Below, in pieces: positions 7,970 to 16,113 of a stretch of 39,714 nt of DNA. The notes beneath the pieces were generated by a model. It searched no databases, was not told the origin of the DNA, and saw only the letters and a list, made by a program, of their open reading frames with translations. Position numbers and translations under genes: made by a program. Source of the stretch: Pseudomonadota bacterium (GTDB lineage Bacteria > Pseudomonadota > Gammaproteobacteria > Xanthomonadales > Rhodanobacteraceae); assembly GCA_021805685.1 (NCBI GenBank), contig JAJZET010000220.1, forward strand, positions 1 through 39,714, written 5' to 3'. Position 1 is the stretch's first letter. Each line of letters opens with the position of its first letter.

Positions 7970-8994
7970 CTAGGCGCTGCGATCGGAGCGCAGCGCGCGC
8001 ACGGCCGCCTCGTCGCCCGCCGCCTCGCGCCCGCTCACCCAGCCGAACAGCGCGATGCCCGCGACGATCGCCAGCGCGCCGGACAGGGGGACAAGGCCCA
8101 CCCCCGCGGCCACGCCTCGCCAAGCAGGGCTGCGCCCAGCGCCGTGGTGAACAGCAGCTCGGCCGCCTGCATCGCCTCCACGGCGGCCAGTGCGGTGGGT
8201 TGCGTGCGCACGCGGTCGGTCGCCGCGAAGAACAGCACGGTGGCGATCACGCCGGAGGACAAGGCCACGCCGCCCGCCAGCCATGCCTCGCGCCAGTCCG
8301 GCGCACCGATCGTGTGCCACGCGATGGCGGCGATCAGTAACCACAGCGGCCAGCTGCACAGCGTCATGCCGAACACGCGCTGCAAGGCGTTCACCCGGTA
8401 GGCGCTGGTTTCCAGATGCAGCAGCAGCATGCGGTTGCCCAAGGGATAGGCGAACGCGGCCAGCACCACCGCTCCCGCCGCCAGCCAGTCGCCGGCACCG
8501 AGCCGACCGTGCGCATGGCCCCATTGCAACGCGAACACGCCGGCCACGATCAGCGCACCGATCGCCAGCGTGGGCCACGCCAGCCGTCGGCGCCCGTCGC
8601 GATAGATCAGCGGCGCAAGCAACGGCCCGGCCAGCACGGTGGTCTGGAAACTGCCCGCCACCAGCCATGCCGGCCCGCTGCCGGCGGCCCAGGTCAGCGG
8701 CACGCCGAACAGCACGAAACCCACGCTGCTCCAGGTCAGCCATGCGCGCGGATGCGCGCGCAGTTCGCGCGGCAGCTCGCCCAGGCCGCCACGCAACGGC
8801 AGCGCCAGGGCCAGCAGCGGCAAGGTGATCAGGTAACGCAGGATCACCGCCCACGCCCAGTGCCCGCCGCCGCTCACCAGGCTGCGGTTGAGCACGTAGG
8901 TCATCGTGAAGAACAGCGCCGCACACAGCACCAGTCCCACGGCGACGAGGGCGTTGCGGCGCATCGGGGGACGGATGGCATCAGGCAGGATCAT
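7970..8994 (-). pseudogene. EamA/DMT-family transporter, frameshifted
   Basis: Two overlapping frames together encode one ten-helix EamA-type permease of about 341 residues. The first (from the ATG at 8994) runs through helix after helix to LLGEAWPRG and then turns into a non-hydrophobic tail ending at 8035. The second frame supplies the missing last helix (VGLVPLSGALAIVAGIALFGW) and ends at 7970. The switch falls at a run of five G on the minus strand (8101-8105); six G would restore one frame. This is either a true frameshift or a homopolymer error. The start codon overlaps the stop of the upstream hydrolase as ATGA, so it is the last gene of the cpxR-cpxA-hydrolase operon. The substrate is unknown. 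Confidence 0.85.
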
Positions 8995-9878
8995 CGGCTC
9001 CGCAAAGTCTCTTCATCCAGCAGCGAACGCAGGCTCCGGACATACGCGCTCCCGGCAAGCAGGTAGCTATCGTGATGCGTGCCGCCGTCCACCGTCTCGA
9101 AGGTCACGTTCGGGCGTCCCTGCACGGCGCTCCGCGCGAGCGCATAGCGCGTCACGGTATCCGCCGTGCCCTGGAAAATCGATACCGGCACCGACGGCAT
9201 CTGCTGCAGCAGCGATGCGGCGGGATAGTCCCGCCGCCCCAGCAAGGCACGCACCGGCAGCAGCCGCCAGCCGGTCGACAGCGGATGCCGGCCCATCCAT
9301 GCCCGCACCACACTGGCGAGGTCGGCCCCCAGCCCATCGACCAGCACGCCCCTGGGCCTGAATTTCACTGCTTCCGCCAGCGCCACCGTCGCGCCCAGCG
9401 AGCGGCCGACGAAGACGCTGCGGCGCATCCCGCAGCGCGCCGCCCTGCTCACCCGCGACACCGCCAGCGCGACCTGGCCGAACAGCCGATCGACATGGGC
9501 ATGCCCCTTCGCCCCATCCTGCCCGGGATACGAAATGGCGTAGACATCGGCACCGGCCTCCCGGATCAACGGAAAAAGCGTTCGCTCGTAGCTGCCGATG
9601 CCGCCATGCTGCCCCGGGAAGAAAAACGCGCATGCCCGACCGGCATCACCGTAGCGGCGTACGACCACCGTGGCATCGGGGGAAACGGCAACGTCGAAGC
9701 GCTTGCCCTCGTGCGTGCGCCGCTGGGACTGCGCGCTGAATACCAGCCGGTCCAGGTCCCAGCGCAGCAGCGCGGCCGGCACGGCGAAGTACAGGACGGC
9801 GACGACTGCGATGAATGCCCCCAGCAGCCCGATGATTGGTGGGGAAATGCCTTGCTCGTTCCCGCGGCCATGGCGCAT
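8991..9878 (-). CDS. Membrane-anchored alpha/beta hydrolase
   Basis: A 295-residue protein. One hydrophobic segment (about residues 13-36) anchors it; the rest is an alpha/beta-hydrolase fold. The nucleophile elbow is GRSLG (in VFVGRSLGATVAL), a likely acid Asp lies in QGTADTVT and the catalytic His in GGTHHDS. FFPGQHGGIGSYE is the oxyanion-loop region. It lies eight bases after the cpxA stop and overlaps the next transporter start, so it is read in the two-component operon. The ATG at 9878 was chosen because it precedes the membrane segment; the long upstream frame is a shadow of cpxA. The substrate is unknown; an envelope ester or lipid is a guess from context. Confidence 0.85.
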   Translation of the reverse strand: MRHGRGNEQGISPPIIGLLGAFIAVVAVLYFAVPAALLRWDLDRLVFSAQSQRRTHEGKRFDVAVSPDATVVVRRYGDAGRACAFFFPGQHGGIGSYERTLFPLIREAGADVYAISYPGQDGAKGHAHVDRLFGQVALAVSRVSRAARCGMRRSVFVGRSLGATVALAEAVKFRPRGVLVDGLGADLASVVRAWMGRHPLSTGWRLLPVRALLGRRDYPAASLLQQMPSVPVSIFQGTADTVTRYALARSAVQGRPNVTFETVDGGTHHDSYLLAGSAYVRSLRSLLDEETLRSR

Positions 9879-9886
9879 GGAGCCAC

Positions 9887-11251
9887 TCACCCGCTGGCCA
9901 GCGGCAGGCGCAGCCGCACTTCCAGCCCGCCGCCCTCGGCGTTGCGCGCAAGGATGTCGCCACCGTGCGCCCTGGCCACGCGTTGCGCGATGGCAAGGCC
10001 GAGGCCGTGGCCTTCGGCGCGCACGGCGTTGCTGCCGCGGAAGAATGGCCGGAACAACGACGCCAGTTCGGCTTCCGGGACGCCGGGGCCGTGGTCGCGC
10101 ACCACGCATTCGGCCTGCCCCTCGACGACGCGCACCGCGACTTCCACCTCGCCGCCTTCTGCGCTGTACTTGATGGCGTTGGCGATCAGGTTGCCCAGCG
10201 CGCGTTCCAGCAGCACCGGCGTACCGACCACCTCGACCGGCGCATCGACGGCCTGCCAGTGCAGGCGGATGCGGCGCGCGTCCGCTTCCAGCGACGCCTG
10301 CTGCAGGCCGTCGTGCGCGAGTTCGACCAGATCCAGCCGCTCGCGCTCCATCCCGGGCAGACCGCCCTCCATGCGCGACAGGGCCAGCATGTCGCCGGTC
10401 AGGCGGTCGAGCCGGACGATCTCGTGCTCGGCCTGGCGGAAGTAGCGCTCGGCCGTCGCCGGATCGTCGCCGCGCTGGGCCAGGTCGAGGATCAGTTGCA
10501 GGCGCGCCAGCGGGGAGCGCAGCTCGTGCGAGAGATCCTGCAGCACCCGGCGATCGTGCGCGACCAGCGCCTCGATGCGTTCGGCCATGGCATCGAAATC
10601 ACCGGCGAGCTGGGCCAGTTCGTCGCGCGTGCCGCCGGGGTGGCCCACGCGCGCGGACAACTCGCCCGCGGCCATCCGCCGCGCCGCCTCGCGCAGTGCC
10701 TGCACCGGCCGTGCCACGCTGCGCGCCACCCACCAGCCCACCAGGCCGATGAACAACAGCGACAGCGCGAACTGCACCGCCAGCAGGATCCTCTCCCGCG
10801 CCTGCGGCGGCAGTCGCGTGTGCGTGCGGCTGATCGCCACCAGTTGCCGCTGCCGGCCGTCGGCACCGGTCACCGGCTGCACCGCCAGGTACAGGAACTG
10901 GTTGCGCCAGGGCTTCAGCACCAGGCTGCGGTTGGCCGCCAGCATCTCCGGCAGGGCATCCCGGATCGACGGCGGCAGGCGGATCGGCAGCAACGGTCGC
11001 CCGTCCTGGAACAGCGTGGCGTCCACGCCCTCGTGGCGCTGCCGTTCGCGCCACTCGTCCAGTGCCGCCGGGCCGCCCTGCTCAAAGGCCTGGTTGGCCG
11101 AGTGCGCCAGGGCGGTCCAGTCGATCTCCACCTCGGTGGTGTATTCCACGAAGCGCCGGGTCAGGTAACCGCCCAGCAGCAGCACCAGCAGGTTCACCGC
11201 GCAGAACCACAGCAGCACGCGCCGGTACAGCGGACTCTTGAACGGATTCAT
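9887..11251 (-). CDS. cpxA: CpxA-like sensor histidine kinase
   Basis: A 454-residue inner-membrane sensor kinase. Membrane helix 1 is at about 12-30 and helix 2 at about 155-175, enclosing a periplasmic sensor domain of about 120 residues. A HAMP linker follows (about 176-230), then the phospho-acceptor His-242 in DLSHELRSP and the catalytic ATPase domain with NLIANAIKY (N box), DHGPGVP (G1) and GHGLGLAI (G2). The HAMP plus LARLQL dimerisation segment resembles CpxA, the envelope-stress sensor. Its ATG overlaps the response-regulator stop by four bases. The divergent Spy/CpxP-like gene supports the Cpx assignment, but the input signal is not shown by sequence. Confidence 0.88.
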   Translation of the reverse strand: MNPFKSPLYRRVLLWFCAVNLLVLLLGGYLTRRFVEYTTEVEIDWTALAHSANQAFEQGGPAALDEWRERQRHEGVDATLFQDGRPLLPIRLPPSIRDALPEMLAANRSLVLKPWRNQFLYLAVQPVTGADGRQRQLVAISRTHTRLPPQARERILLAVQFALSLLFIGLVGWWVARSVARPVQALREAARRMAAGELSARVGHPGGTRDELAQLAGDFDAMAERIEALVAHDRRVLQDLSHELRSPLARLQLILDLAQRGDDPATAERYFRQAEHEIVRLDRLTGDMLALSRMEGGLPGMERERLDLVELAHDGLQQASLEADARRIRLHWQAVDAPVEVVGTPVLLERALGNLIANAIKYSAEGGEVEVAVRVVEGQAECVVRDHGPGVPEAELASLFRPFFRGSNAVRAEGHGLGLAIAQRVARAHGGDILARNAEGGGLEVRLRLPLASG

Positions 11252-11940
11252 GGCGCGCCAGCCACCAGCACGTAGCCGGCACCGCGCACGGAGTCGATCC
11301 GCGGCGACTGCGCGGAGGCTTCGGCCAGCTTGTGGCGCAGGCGGCTCACGTGCACGTCGATGCTGCGGTCGTAGCGCTCCAGCTCGCGGCCCAGCGCAAG
11401 CCGCGTAAGCGCGGCCTTGTCCACCAGCTCGCCCGCGCGTTGCGCCAGCGCCAGCAGTAGCTGGAACTCGGCGCCGGTCAGCGACAGCTCCTGGTCGCCG
11501 ACCAGCGCGCGGCGCTCGCCGGGCAGCAACTTCAAGGTGCCGAGCTGCAGCTCGCCCGCGGCGGCCGCGCCCGGCGCATGCCGCCGCAGCTGCGCACGCA
11601 CGCGGGCCAGCAGTTCGCGCGGCAGGCAGGGCTTGGAGAGGTAATCGTCGGCGCCCAGTTCCAACCCGATCACGCGGTCCACCGGCTCCCCGCGCGCCGA
11701 AAGCATGATCACCGGCAGGCGGTATTTCATGCGCAACTCGCGCAGCGTCTCCAGGCCGTCGCGGCCAGGCATCATCACGTCGAGGATCAGCAGGTCGGGC
11801 CGCTGCGCCGCGTTGTGCAGCCGCGCCAGCGCCTCTTCGCCATCGCTGGCGCAATCCACGGCAAAACCTTCGCGGCGCAGGTACTCGGCAAGCAGGCTGC
11901 AGAGTGCGCGGTCGTCATCGGCGATCAGGATGCGGGTCAT
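11248..11940 (-). CDS. cpxR: CpxR-like OmpR-family response regulator
   Basis: A 230-residue cytoplasmic regulator. The receiver domain (1-120) has the acidic pocket ADDD, phospho-acceptor Asp-54 in LILDVMMPG, and the conserved Lys in YLSKP. The C-terminal OmpR/PhoB winged helix (about 130-228) ends with DVHVSRLRHKL and RGAGYVL. The ATG at 11940 directly precedes the first beta strand; a frame 36 bases longer exists but adds nothing recognisable. No Shine-Dalgarno is seen, and a promoter-like -10 lies six bases before the ATG, so the message may be leaderless. A CpxR-type box upstream suggests autoregulation. Confidence 0.9.
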   Translation of the reverse strand: MTRILIADDDRALCSLLAEYLRREGFAVDCASDGEEALARLHNAAQRPDLLILDVMMPGRDGLETLRELRMKYRLPVIMLSARGEPVDRVIGLELGADDYLSKPCLPRELLARVRAQLRRHAPGAAAAGELQLGTLKLLPGERRALVGDQELSLTGAEFQLLLALAQRAGELVDKAALTRLALGRELERYDRSIDVHVSRLRHKLAEASAQSPRIDSVRGAGYVLVAGAP

Positions 11941-11946
11941 GGCGCT

Positions 11947-11976
11947 ATTTAGCGATGCGGGAACGGCTGGCGGCAA
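11947..11976 (-). promoter_or_regulatory. Candidate cpxR promoter
   Basis: On the minus strand TTGCCG (11971-11976) and CTAAAT (11947-11952) are 18 bases apart. The predicted start is the A of the cpxR ATG. The -35 lies four bases from the CpxR-type box, a usual position for an activator site. Confidence 0.45.
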
Positions 11977-11980
11977 CGGC

Positions 11981-11995
11981 TTTACCCATCTTTAC
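11981..11995 (-). promoter_or_regulatory. CpxR-type box (GTAAA-N5-GTAAA)
   Basis: The minus strand reads GTAAA, five bases, GTAAA, an exact match to the E. coli CpxR consensus. It lies in the 134-bp spacer between cpxR and the divergent Spy/CpxP-like gene, so one site could serve both directions. Confidence 0.8.
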
Positions 11996-12074
11996 GCTCG
12001 CGCAAAGAACATACACACGGGGGCGTCGTCCAATGGCCGCACGCACCACTCCCCCACCGCAAGAGGCGACAACC

Positions 12075-12590
12075 ATGCGCAAGAACCTCATTCTCGGCCT
12101 GGCCTTCGGCTCGGCCTTGGCCATCGGCAGCTTCGCCGTCGCAGCACAGGGCGCCCCCGGCCCTGGCGGCCCCGGCGGCTGGGGCCATCACGGCGGGCCG
12201 GGTGGCCGCCACGGCATGATGGAGCTTGGCAAGCTCAACTTGAGCGATACGCAGAAGGCCAGCATAAAGCAGGTCATGAAGAGCAGCTTCGAGCAGAACC
12301 GGAGCCGGTTCCAGGCGTTGCGCCAGCAGCGGCAGGCGTTCGAGGCAATGAAGCCGACCGACCCCGGCTACCAGTCCGCCGCTTCCGCGCTGGCCCAGGC
12401 CGAGGGTGCCGCCACCACCGCACGCGTGCAGCAGATGGCCGACGTCCGCGCACAGGTCTACAACCTGCTGACCCCGGCACAGCAGTCGCAGCTGGCCACG
12501 ATGAAGGCGCAGCGACAGGCCCGCATGCAGCAATGGAAGGAATTCAAGGCCCAGCACCCGGTCGGCAGCGAGGCACCGGACGGCCCGTAA
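12075..12590 (+). CDS. Spy/CpxP-family periplasmic chaperone
   Basis: A 171-residue secreted protein. A signal peptide covers about residues 1-24 (ending AVAAQ). A Gly/Pro/His-rich stretch follows (about 26-48, with GHHGGPGGRHG), then an all-helical part with two LTxxQ-type motifs (LSDTQ at 56-60 and LTPAQQ near 139) and many Gln, Arg and Lys, as in Spy and CpxP. These proteins bind unfolded periplasmic proteins, and CpxP also damps CpxA. It is divergent from cpxR with a CpxR-type box between, the classic cpxP-cpxRA arrangement. GAGGCGAC before the ATG is the ribosome site. A strong terminator follows. Confidence 0.88.
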   Translation: MRKNLILGLAFGSALAIGSFAVAAQGAPGPGGPGGWGHHGGPGGRHGMMELGKLNLSDTQKASIKQVMKSSFEQNRSRFQALRQQRQAFEAMKPTDPGYQSAASALAQAEGAATTARVQQMADVRAQVYNLLTPAQQSQLATMKAQRQARMQQWKEFKAQHPVGSEAPDGP

Positions 12591-12629
12591 GCCGCACCCG
12601 CGCAGCCTCCTCCCGCTGCGCAGCGGGAA

Positions 12630-12660
12630 GCCGCGCCGGCCTGCCCCGGCGCGGCTTTTT
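12630..12660 (+). terminator. Rho-independent terminator of the Spy/CpxP-like gene
   Basis: A perfect ten-base stem (GCCGCGCCGG, 12630-12639, with CCGGCGCGGC, 12646-12655) is followed at once by five T. A second small hairpin (CCCGCTGCGCAGCGGG) lies just before it. The last T touches the stop codon of the convergent hydrolase. Confidence 0.92.
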
Positions 12661-13508
12661 CATGGCACCTGCATCCTTGCGTCACGCACCGCGTGTCGCG
12701 CCAGCCAGCGGCGCACCTCGGCCAGCACCGCTGCCGGTGCCTCCAGGTTCGCGTGATGGCCCGCACCCTGCACCACCAACAGTTGCGCACGATGGAGACC
12801 CTCGGCGATCTGCGTGGACAGTTCCATCACTTCGGGCTGGTCCTCGCCGCCCACCATCAACAGGGTCGGCACGGCAATCTCATCCAGGCGATCCAGCGCA
12901 CTGGGCTGTGGCGTGCGCTGATCCTGCGCGGCATGGCGCCAGTAGTTCGGCTCACGGCGGAACTGCAGCGCGGTCATCGCCTCGGTGCGGCGGCGCACGC
13001 CGGCGTCGACGTCGCCTGCCGCGCGGCGCGGCCCATCGGTGAAGGCCCGCAGCGAGCTGTCGATCATGCCCGGCACGTCGTAGGCGCCCAGTGCCTGGAG
13101 GAAGGCGCGCGCGGCCGGCGTACGGTCGGCAAACCGGCCCCAGTAGCCGGCGCCAACGAAGACCAGCGCGCTGACGCGGTCGGGATACGCCAGCGTAAAG
13201 TCCAGTGCGGTGGCCGCGCCGCCGGAGCAGGCCAGCAAGGCCGTGCGCCCGACACCGCAGGCATCCAGCACCGCGGCGAGGTCATCGTGATGCGCATAGC
13301 CGCGGCCGGGCACGATCTCCGACTGGCCGAAGCCGCGTGCGTCGTAGCGCAGCACGCAATGGTCGCGGGCCAGCGCGGCGAACTCGTGGTCCCACTGCCG
13401 GCGGTCGACCAGGAAACCGTGCAGCAGGGTCACCGCTTCGCCGCGGCCCGCCGATTCGACGTGCAGTCGGGCGCCGTCCACTGGAACGGTTGATGTCCTG
13501 ATCGTCAT
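12660..13508 (-). CDS. Alpha/beta-fold hydrolase
   Basis: A 282-residue cytoplasmic hydrolase. The strand and oxyanion loop LLHGFLVDRRQWD is near residue 28. The nucleophile elbow is ACSGG (in LLACSGGAATALD), a variant of GxSxG with Ala in the first place. The acid is probably the Asp in GGEDQPEV, and the His lies in GAGHHANLE. The fold fits the broad group of lactonases, dehalogenase-like esterases and haloperoxidase-like enzymes; the substrate cannot be given. A GAGGAAA ribosome site stands before the ATG at 13508. It follows the aldo/keto reductase by 20 bases, so both probably answer to the divergent LysR regulator. Confidence 0.87.
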   Translation of the reverse strand: MTIRTSTVPVDGARLHVESAGRGEAVTLLHGFLVDRRQWDHEFAALARDHCVLRYDARGFGQSEIVPGRGYAHHDDLAAVLDACGVGRTALLACSGGAATALDFTLAYPDRVSALVFVGAGYWGRFADRTPAARAFLQALGAYDVPGMIDSSLRAFTDGPRRAAGDVDAGVRRRTEAMTALQFRREPNYWRHAAQDQRTPQPSALDRLDEIAVPTLLMVGGEDQPEVMELSTQIAEGLHRAQLLVVQGAGHHANLEAPAAVLAEVRRWLARHAVRDARMQVP

Positions 13509-13528
13509 GGGAGTTTCCTCGCGCATGC

Positions 13529-14674
13529 TCAACGCGGGTCCGCTGCCACCAGGCTCTGCGTGGCGCCGACGTCGGACGCCGCCACGCGCACCGGCGCATG
13601 GTAGCCGTCCGGCTTGTCGCCGACCGCCGCGCCGCCGTGGAGGCGCTCCTGCTGTGCCTGCTCGAAGAAGCTGTAGGGGAACTGCTGCGGCAGCGCCGAA
13701 ACCGCGTCCAGCCGGCGCAGCGCTTCGTCGGGCAAGGAGCGCTCCAGCGCGGCGAGGTTGTCCTCGAACTGCGCCATCGTGCGCGCACCGAGGATCACCG
13801 AGCCCACCGCGGGACGGCGCACCGCCCACTGGATGGCCACCTGCGCCATCGACAGGTCGTGCTCGCGTGCCACCAGCTCCACCGCGCTGACGATCGCCCA
13901 GTTGCGCGGCGTGAACTTGTCCTGCAGCGATGCCAGCCCGCTGCTCTTCAGCGCCTGGATGCGGCCGTCGCCGGCGCCGTCGTGGCCCGATTCGCTGGGC
14001 TTGTACTTGCCCGAAAGCAGGCCCATGCCCAGCGGGCTCCATGCGGTGATGCCGTAGCCGAGCTCCTGCGCGAGCGACGCATATTCACGCTCGATGTTGC
14101 GCTCCACCAGCGAATACTGCAGTTGCAGGTTCACCAGCGGCTGCAGGTGATGCGCCTGCGCCAGGGTCTGGATCTGCGCGGCGTACCAGGCCGGCACGTC
14201 GGACAGGCCCGCGTAACGGATCTTGCCAGCGCGCACCAGATCGTCCAGCGTGCGCAGCACCTCCTCCGCCGGGGTGACGCGGTCCCAGGTGTGCAGCAGG
14301 TAGAGGTCGATGTAGTCGGTGCCCAGGCGGCGCAGCGAACCCTCCACCGCGCGCAGGATGTTCTTGCGGCCGTTGCCGCCGGCGTTGGGGTTGCCCGGCT
14401 CGGCGTTGTAGCTGAACTTGGTGGTCAGCACGATGCGGTCGCGGCTGCCGCTGGCGGTGATGAAGCGGCCGAGCAGGGTTTCGCTCAGGCCCTCGGTGTA
14501 CAGGTCGGCGGTGTCGACGAAGTTGCCGCCGGCTGCGAGGTAGCGGTCGAACATCGCACGCGCGGTGGCCTCGTCCGAACCCCAGCCCCAGCTTTCGCCG
14601 AAGGTCATCGTGCCCAGTGCGAGGCGGCTGACGCGCAGGCCGGAACGGCCGAGGGTGTAGTAGTCAAAGGACAT
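13529..14674 (-). CDS. Aldo/keto reductase
   Basis: A 381-residue NADPH-dependent oxidoreductase with the TIM-barrel aldo/keto reductase fold. The catalytic tetrad is visible: Asp and Tyr in FVDTADLYTEG, Lys in TTKFSYN and His in YLLHTWD. The cofactor region includes the segment SVILGARTMAQFEDNL. About 30 residues at the C-terminus (ending SLVAADPR) go beyond the usual 320-350 residues. GGAGATCC precedes the ATG at 14674; a longer frame upstream runs through the promoter region and is rejected. It is divergent from a LysR-family gene, a common regulator-target pair, and heads a two-gene unit with the hydrolase. Confidence 0.92.
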   Translation of the reverse strand: MSFDYYTLGRSGLRVSRLALGTMTFGESWGWGSDEATARAMFDRYLAAGGNFVDTADLYTEGLSETLLGRFITASGSRDRIVLTTKFSYNAEPGNPNAGGNGRKNILRAVEGSLRRLGTDYIDLYLLHTWDRVTPAEEVLRTLDDLVRAGKIRYAGLSDVPAWYAAQIQTLAQAHHLQPLVNLQLQYSLVERNIEREYASLAQELGYGITAWSPLGMGLLSGKYKPSESGHDGAGDGRIQALKSSGLASLQDKFTPRNWAIVSAVELVAREHDLSMAQVAIQWAVRRPAVGSVILGARTMAQFEDNLAALERSLPDEALRRLDAVSALPQQFPYSFFEQAQQERLHGGAAVGDKPDGYHAPVRVAASDVGATQSLVAADPR

Positions 14675-14740
14675 GGCGGATCTCCGGTGGGTGAGTGGGA
14701 CGACGCCAGTCTGCGTCTTCCCATTGCACCGAAAAACCGC

Positions 14741-14898
14741 CATCCGATTTATGCTTTATGAAGCCCTACTAATCAGTAGCCAGATTCCTTATGCGCGACG
14801 ACTACGCCCTGCGCGCCTTCATCCGATTTATGCTTTATGAAGCCTTACTAATCAGTAGCCAGATCCCTTATGCGCGACGACTACGCCCTGCGCGCCTT
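14741..14898. repeat. 79-bp tandem duplication of the aldo/keto reductase-lysR promoter
   Basis: Copy 1 is 14741-14819 and copy 2 is 14820-14898. They differ at two positions only (C at 14766 against T at 14845; T at 14786 against C at 14865). Each copy has the AT-rich promoter sequence, an inverted repeat around CTACTAATCAGTAG, and the first ten codons of the lysR gene. Because 79 is not a multiple of three, the lysR start in copy 1 (14791) is out of frame with the gene. Confidence 0.95.
14764..14779. promoter_or_regulatory. Inverted repeat, possible LysR operator (copy 1)
   Basis: CTACT and AGTAG flank AATC in a small perfect dyad; copy 2 of the duplication holds the same site at 14843-14858 with one arm base changed. 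Its place between the divergent genes fits a LysR-type operator, but there is no further proof. Confidence 0.3.
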
Positions 14899-15832
14899 CC
14901 GCGCCATCGCCGAGCACGGCAGCTTCACCCGCGCCGCGGCGGCGCTGGACGTCACCGCCTCGGCGCTGAGCCAGACCCTGCGGCAACTCGAATCCCAGCT
15001 CGGTACGCGCCTGCTCCACCGCACCACGCGCCGCGTGGGACTCACCGAGGCAGGCCAGGAACTGCTGCAGCGGATCAGTCCGGCGCTGAAGGAACTGGAT
15101 GCGGCGATGGACGCGCTACGCCAGCACGGCGATCGCCCTGCCGGCCTGCTGCGCCTCACCGTGCCTGACGTGGTGGCGATCGCCCTGCTCGATCCGTTGC
15201 TGGGCGAATTCATGGCGCGCTGGCCGGACGTGCGGCTGGACATCCACGTGGACAACGGCCTCAGCGACCTGATCGCCGAGGGATTCGATGCCGGCATCCG
15301 CCTCGGCGAACGCCTGCAGCGCGACATGGTGGCGGTACCGGTCAGCAGTCCGCTGCGCTCGGTGGTGGTGGGCTCGCCCGCCTACTTCGCACGCTATGGC
15401 CGGCCGGCGCAGCCGCGCGAACTAGAGGCACACGACTGCATCAACTTCCGCCAGGCCAGCAGCCGCGCGCTGTATCGCTGGGAATTCGCGCACAAGAGCG
15501 GCCCGCACAAAGGCCGGTGGTTCGAGCTGCCGGTGGATGGCCGGCTCACCGTCAATCACGTTCCGCTGGCGGTGCGCGCCGCGATCGAGGGCACCGGACT
15601 CGCCTGCGTGCTGGAACCGTTCGCGCGCGAGGCACTGGCCGACGGCCGGCTGGAAAGCGTGCTGGACGACTGGTTACCGCCCTTCGACGGTTTCCACCTC
15701 TATTACCCCAGCCGCTTCCAGGTGCCGCCGAAGCTGCGCGTGTTCATCGACTTCCTGCGCGAAAGCAGGCAGACGGCCGAGGCGCAGCGTCCCGGCCGCG
15801 CCGCGCGCAACGGGCGCAAGCCTCAGCGATAG
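14870..15832 (+). CDS. LysR-family transcriptional regulator
   Basis: A 320-residue regulator. The N-terminal helix-turn-helix (about 1-60) has GSFTRAAAALDVTASALSQ and RQLESQLGTRLLHRTTR, both standard for LysR. The effector-binding domain follows from about residue 90 (LLRLTVPDVVAIALLDPLL), with the subdomain pattern DAGIRLGERLQRDMVAVPV of the large AaeR/DmlR-like group. It is divergent from the aldo/keto reductase-hydrolase pair and probably regulates it. The true start is the ATG at 14870; a copy of the same first ten codons at 14791 is out of frame. The C-terminal tail is basic (RPGRAARNGRKPQR). Confidence 0.93.
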   Translation: MRDDYALRAFRAIAEHGSFTRAAAALDVTASALSQTLRQLESQLGTRLLHRTTRRVGLTEAGQELLQRISPALKELDAAMDALRQHGDRPAGLLRLTVPDVVAIALLDPLLGEFMARWPDVRLDIHVDNGLSDLIAEGFDAGIRLGERLQRDMVAVPVSSPLRSVVVGSPAYFARYGRPAQPRELEAHDCINFRQASSRALYRWEFAHKSGPHKGRWFELPVDGRLTVNHVPLAVRAAIEGTGLACVLEPFAREALADGRLESVLDDWLPPFDGFHLYYPSRFQVPPKLRVFIDFLRESRQTAEAQRPGRAARNGRKPQR

Positions 15833-15987
15833 CGCCAGTGGCCTTCGACCCAGACGTGGCCGCCGGCCCAGTAGCCCGGCACCCACACGCGGGCGTGGCG
15901 CGGCGCCACCACCACGCAACCGGAAAGCGCGGCGCTGCCGCCGACCAAGGCGGCAGCAATCAGGCAGGTGGACAGGAAACGACGCAT
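15823..15987 (-). CDS. Small lipoprotein with YXWGXW-like repeats
   Basis: A 54-residue precursor. The signal peptide ends in the lipobox LSGC (Cys at 24), leaving a mature lipoprotein of about 31 residues. This holds two aromatic units, VWVPGYWAGG and VWVEGHWRYR, close to the YXWGXW repeats of small proteobacterial envelope lipoproteins of unknown function. GAGGAGCG precedes the ATG. Its last ten bases overlap the convergent lysR end. Confidence 0.8.
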   Translation of the reverse strand: MRRFLSTCLIAAALVGGSAALSGCVVVAPRHARVWVPGYWAGGHVWVEGHWRYR

Positions 15988-16034
15988 GTCACGCTCCTCG
16001 TGGGGGATGTGCTGCGAAGAACGCTGTGCCCGGC

Positions 16035-16062
16035 GCCGCGATGACGGGCATCGCGGCATTTT
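16035..16062 (+). terminator. Hairpin, possible weak terminator
   Basis: Nine-base arms (GCCGCGATG at 16035-16043 and CATCGCGGC at 16049-16057) are followed by ATTTT on the plus strand. It lies about 200 bases after lysR. The T run is short, so a role in ending lysR transcription is only possible. Confidence 0.35.
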
Positions 16063-16113
16063 CCACGCGCAGTTCAGCCGGCCCTCATCTGCCCGGCAGG
16101 CGCCAGGCCGGAC

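Noticed and set aside
14791-15168. A 125-codon frame starting like LysR
   Set aside because: It begins in copy 1 of the 79-bp duplication and is out of frame with lysR; the gene starts at 14870.
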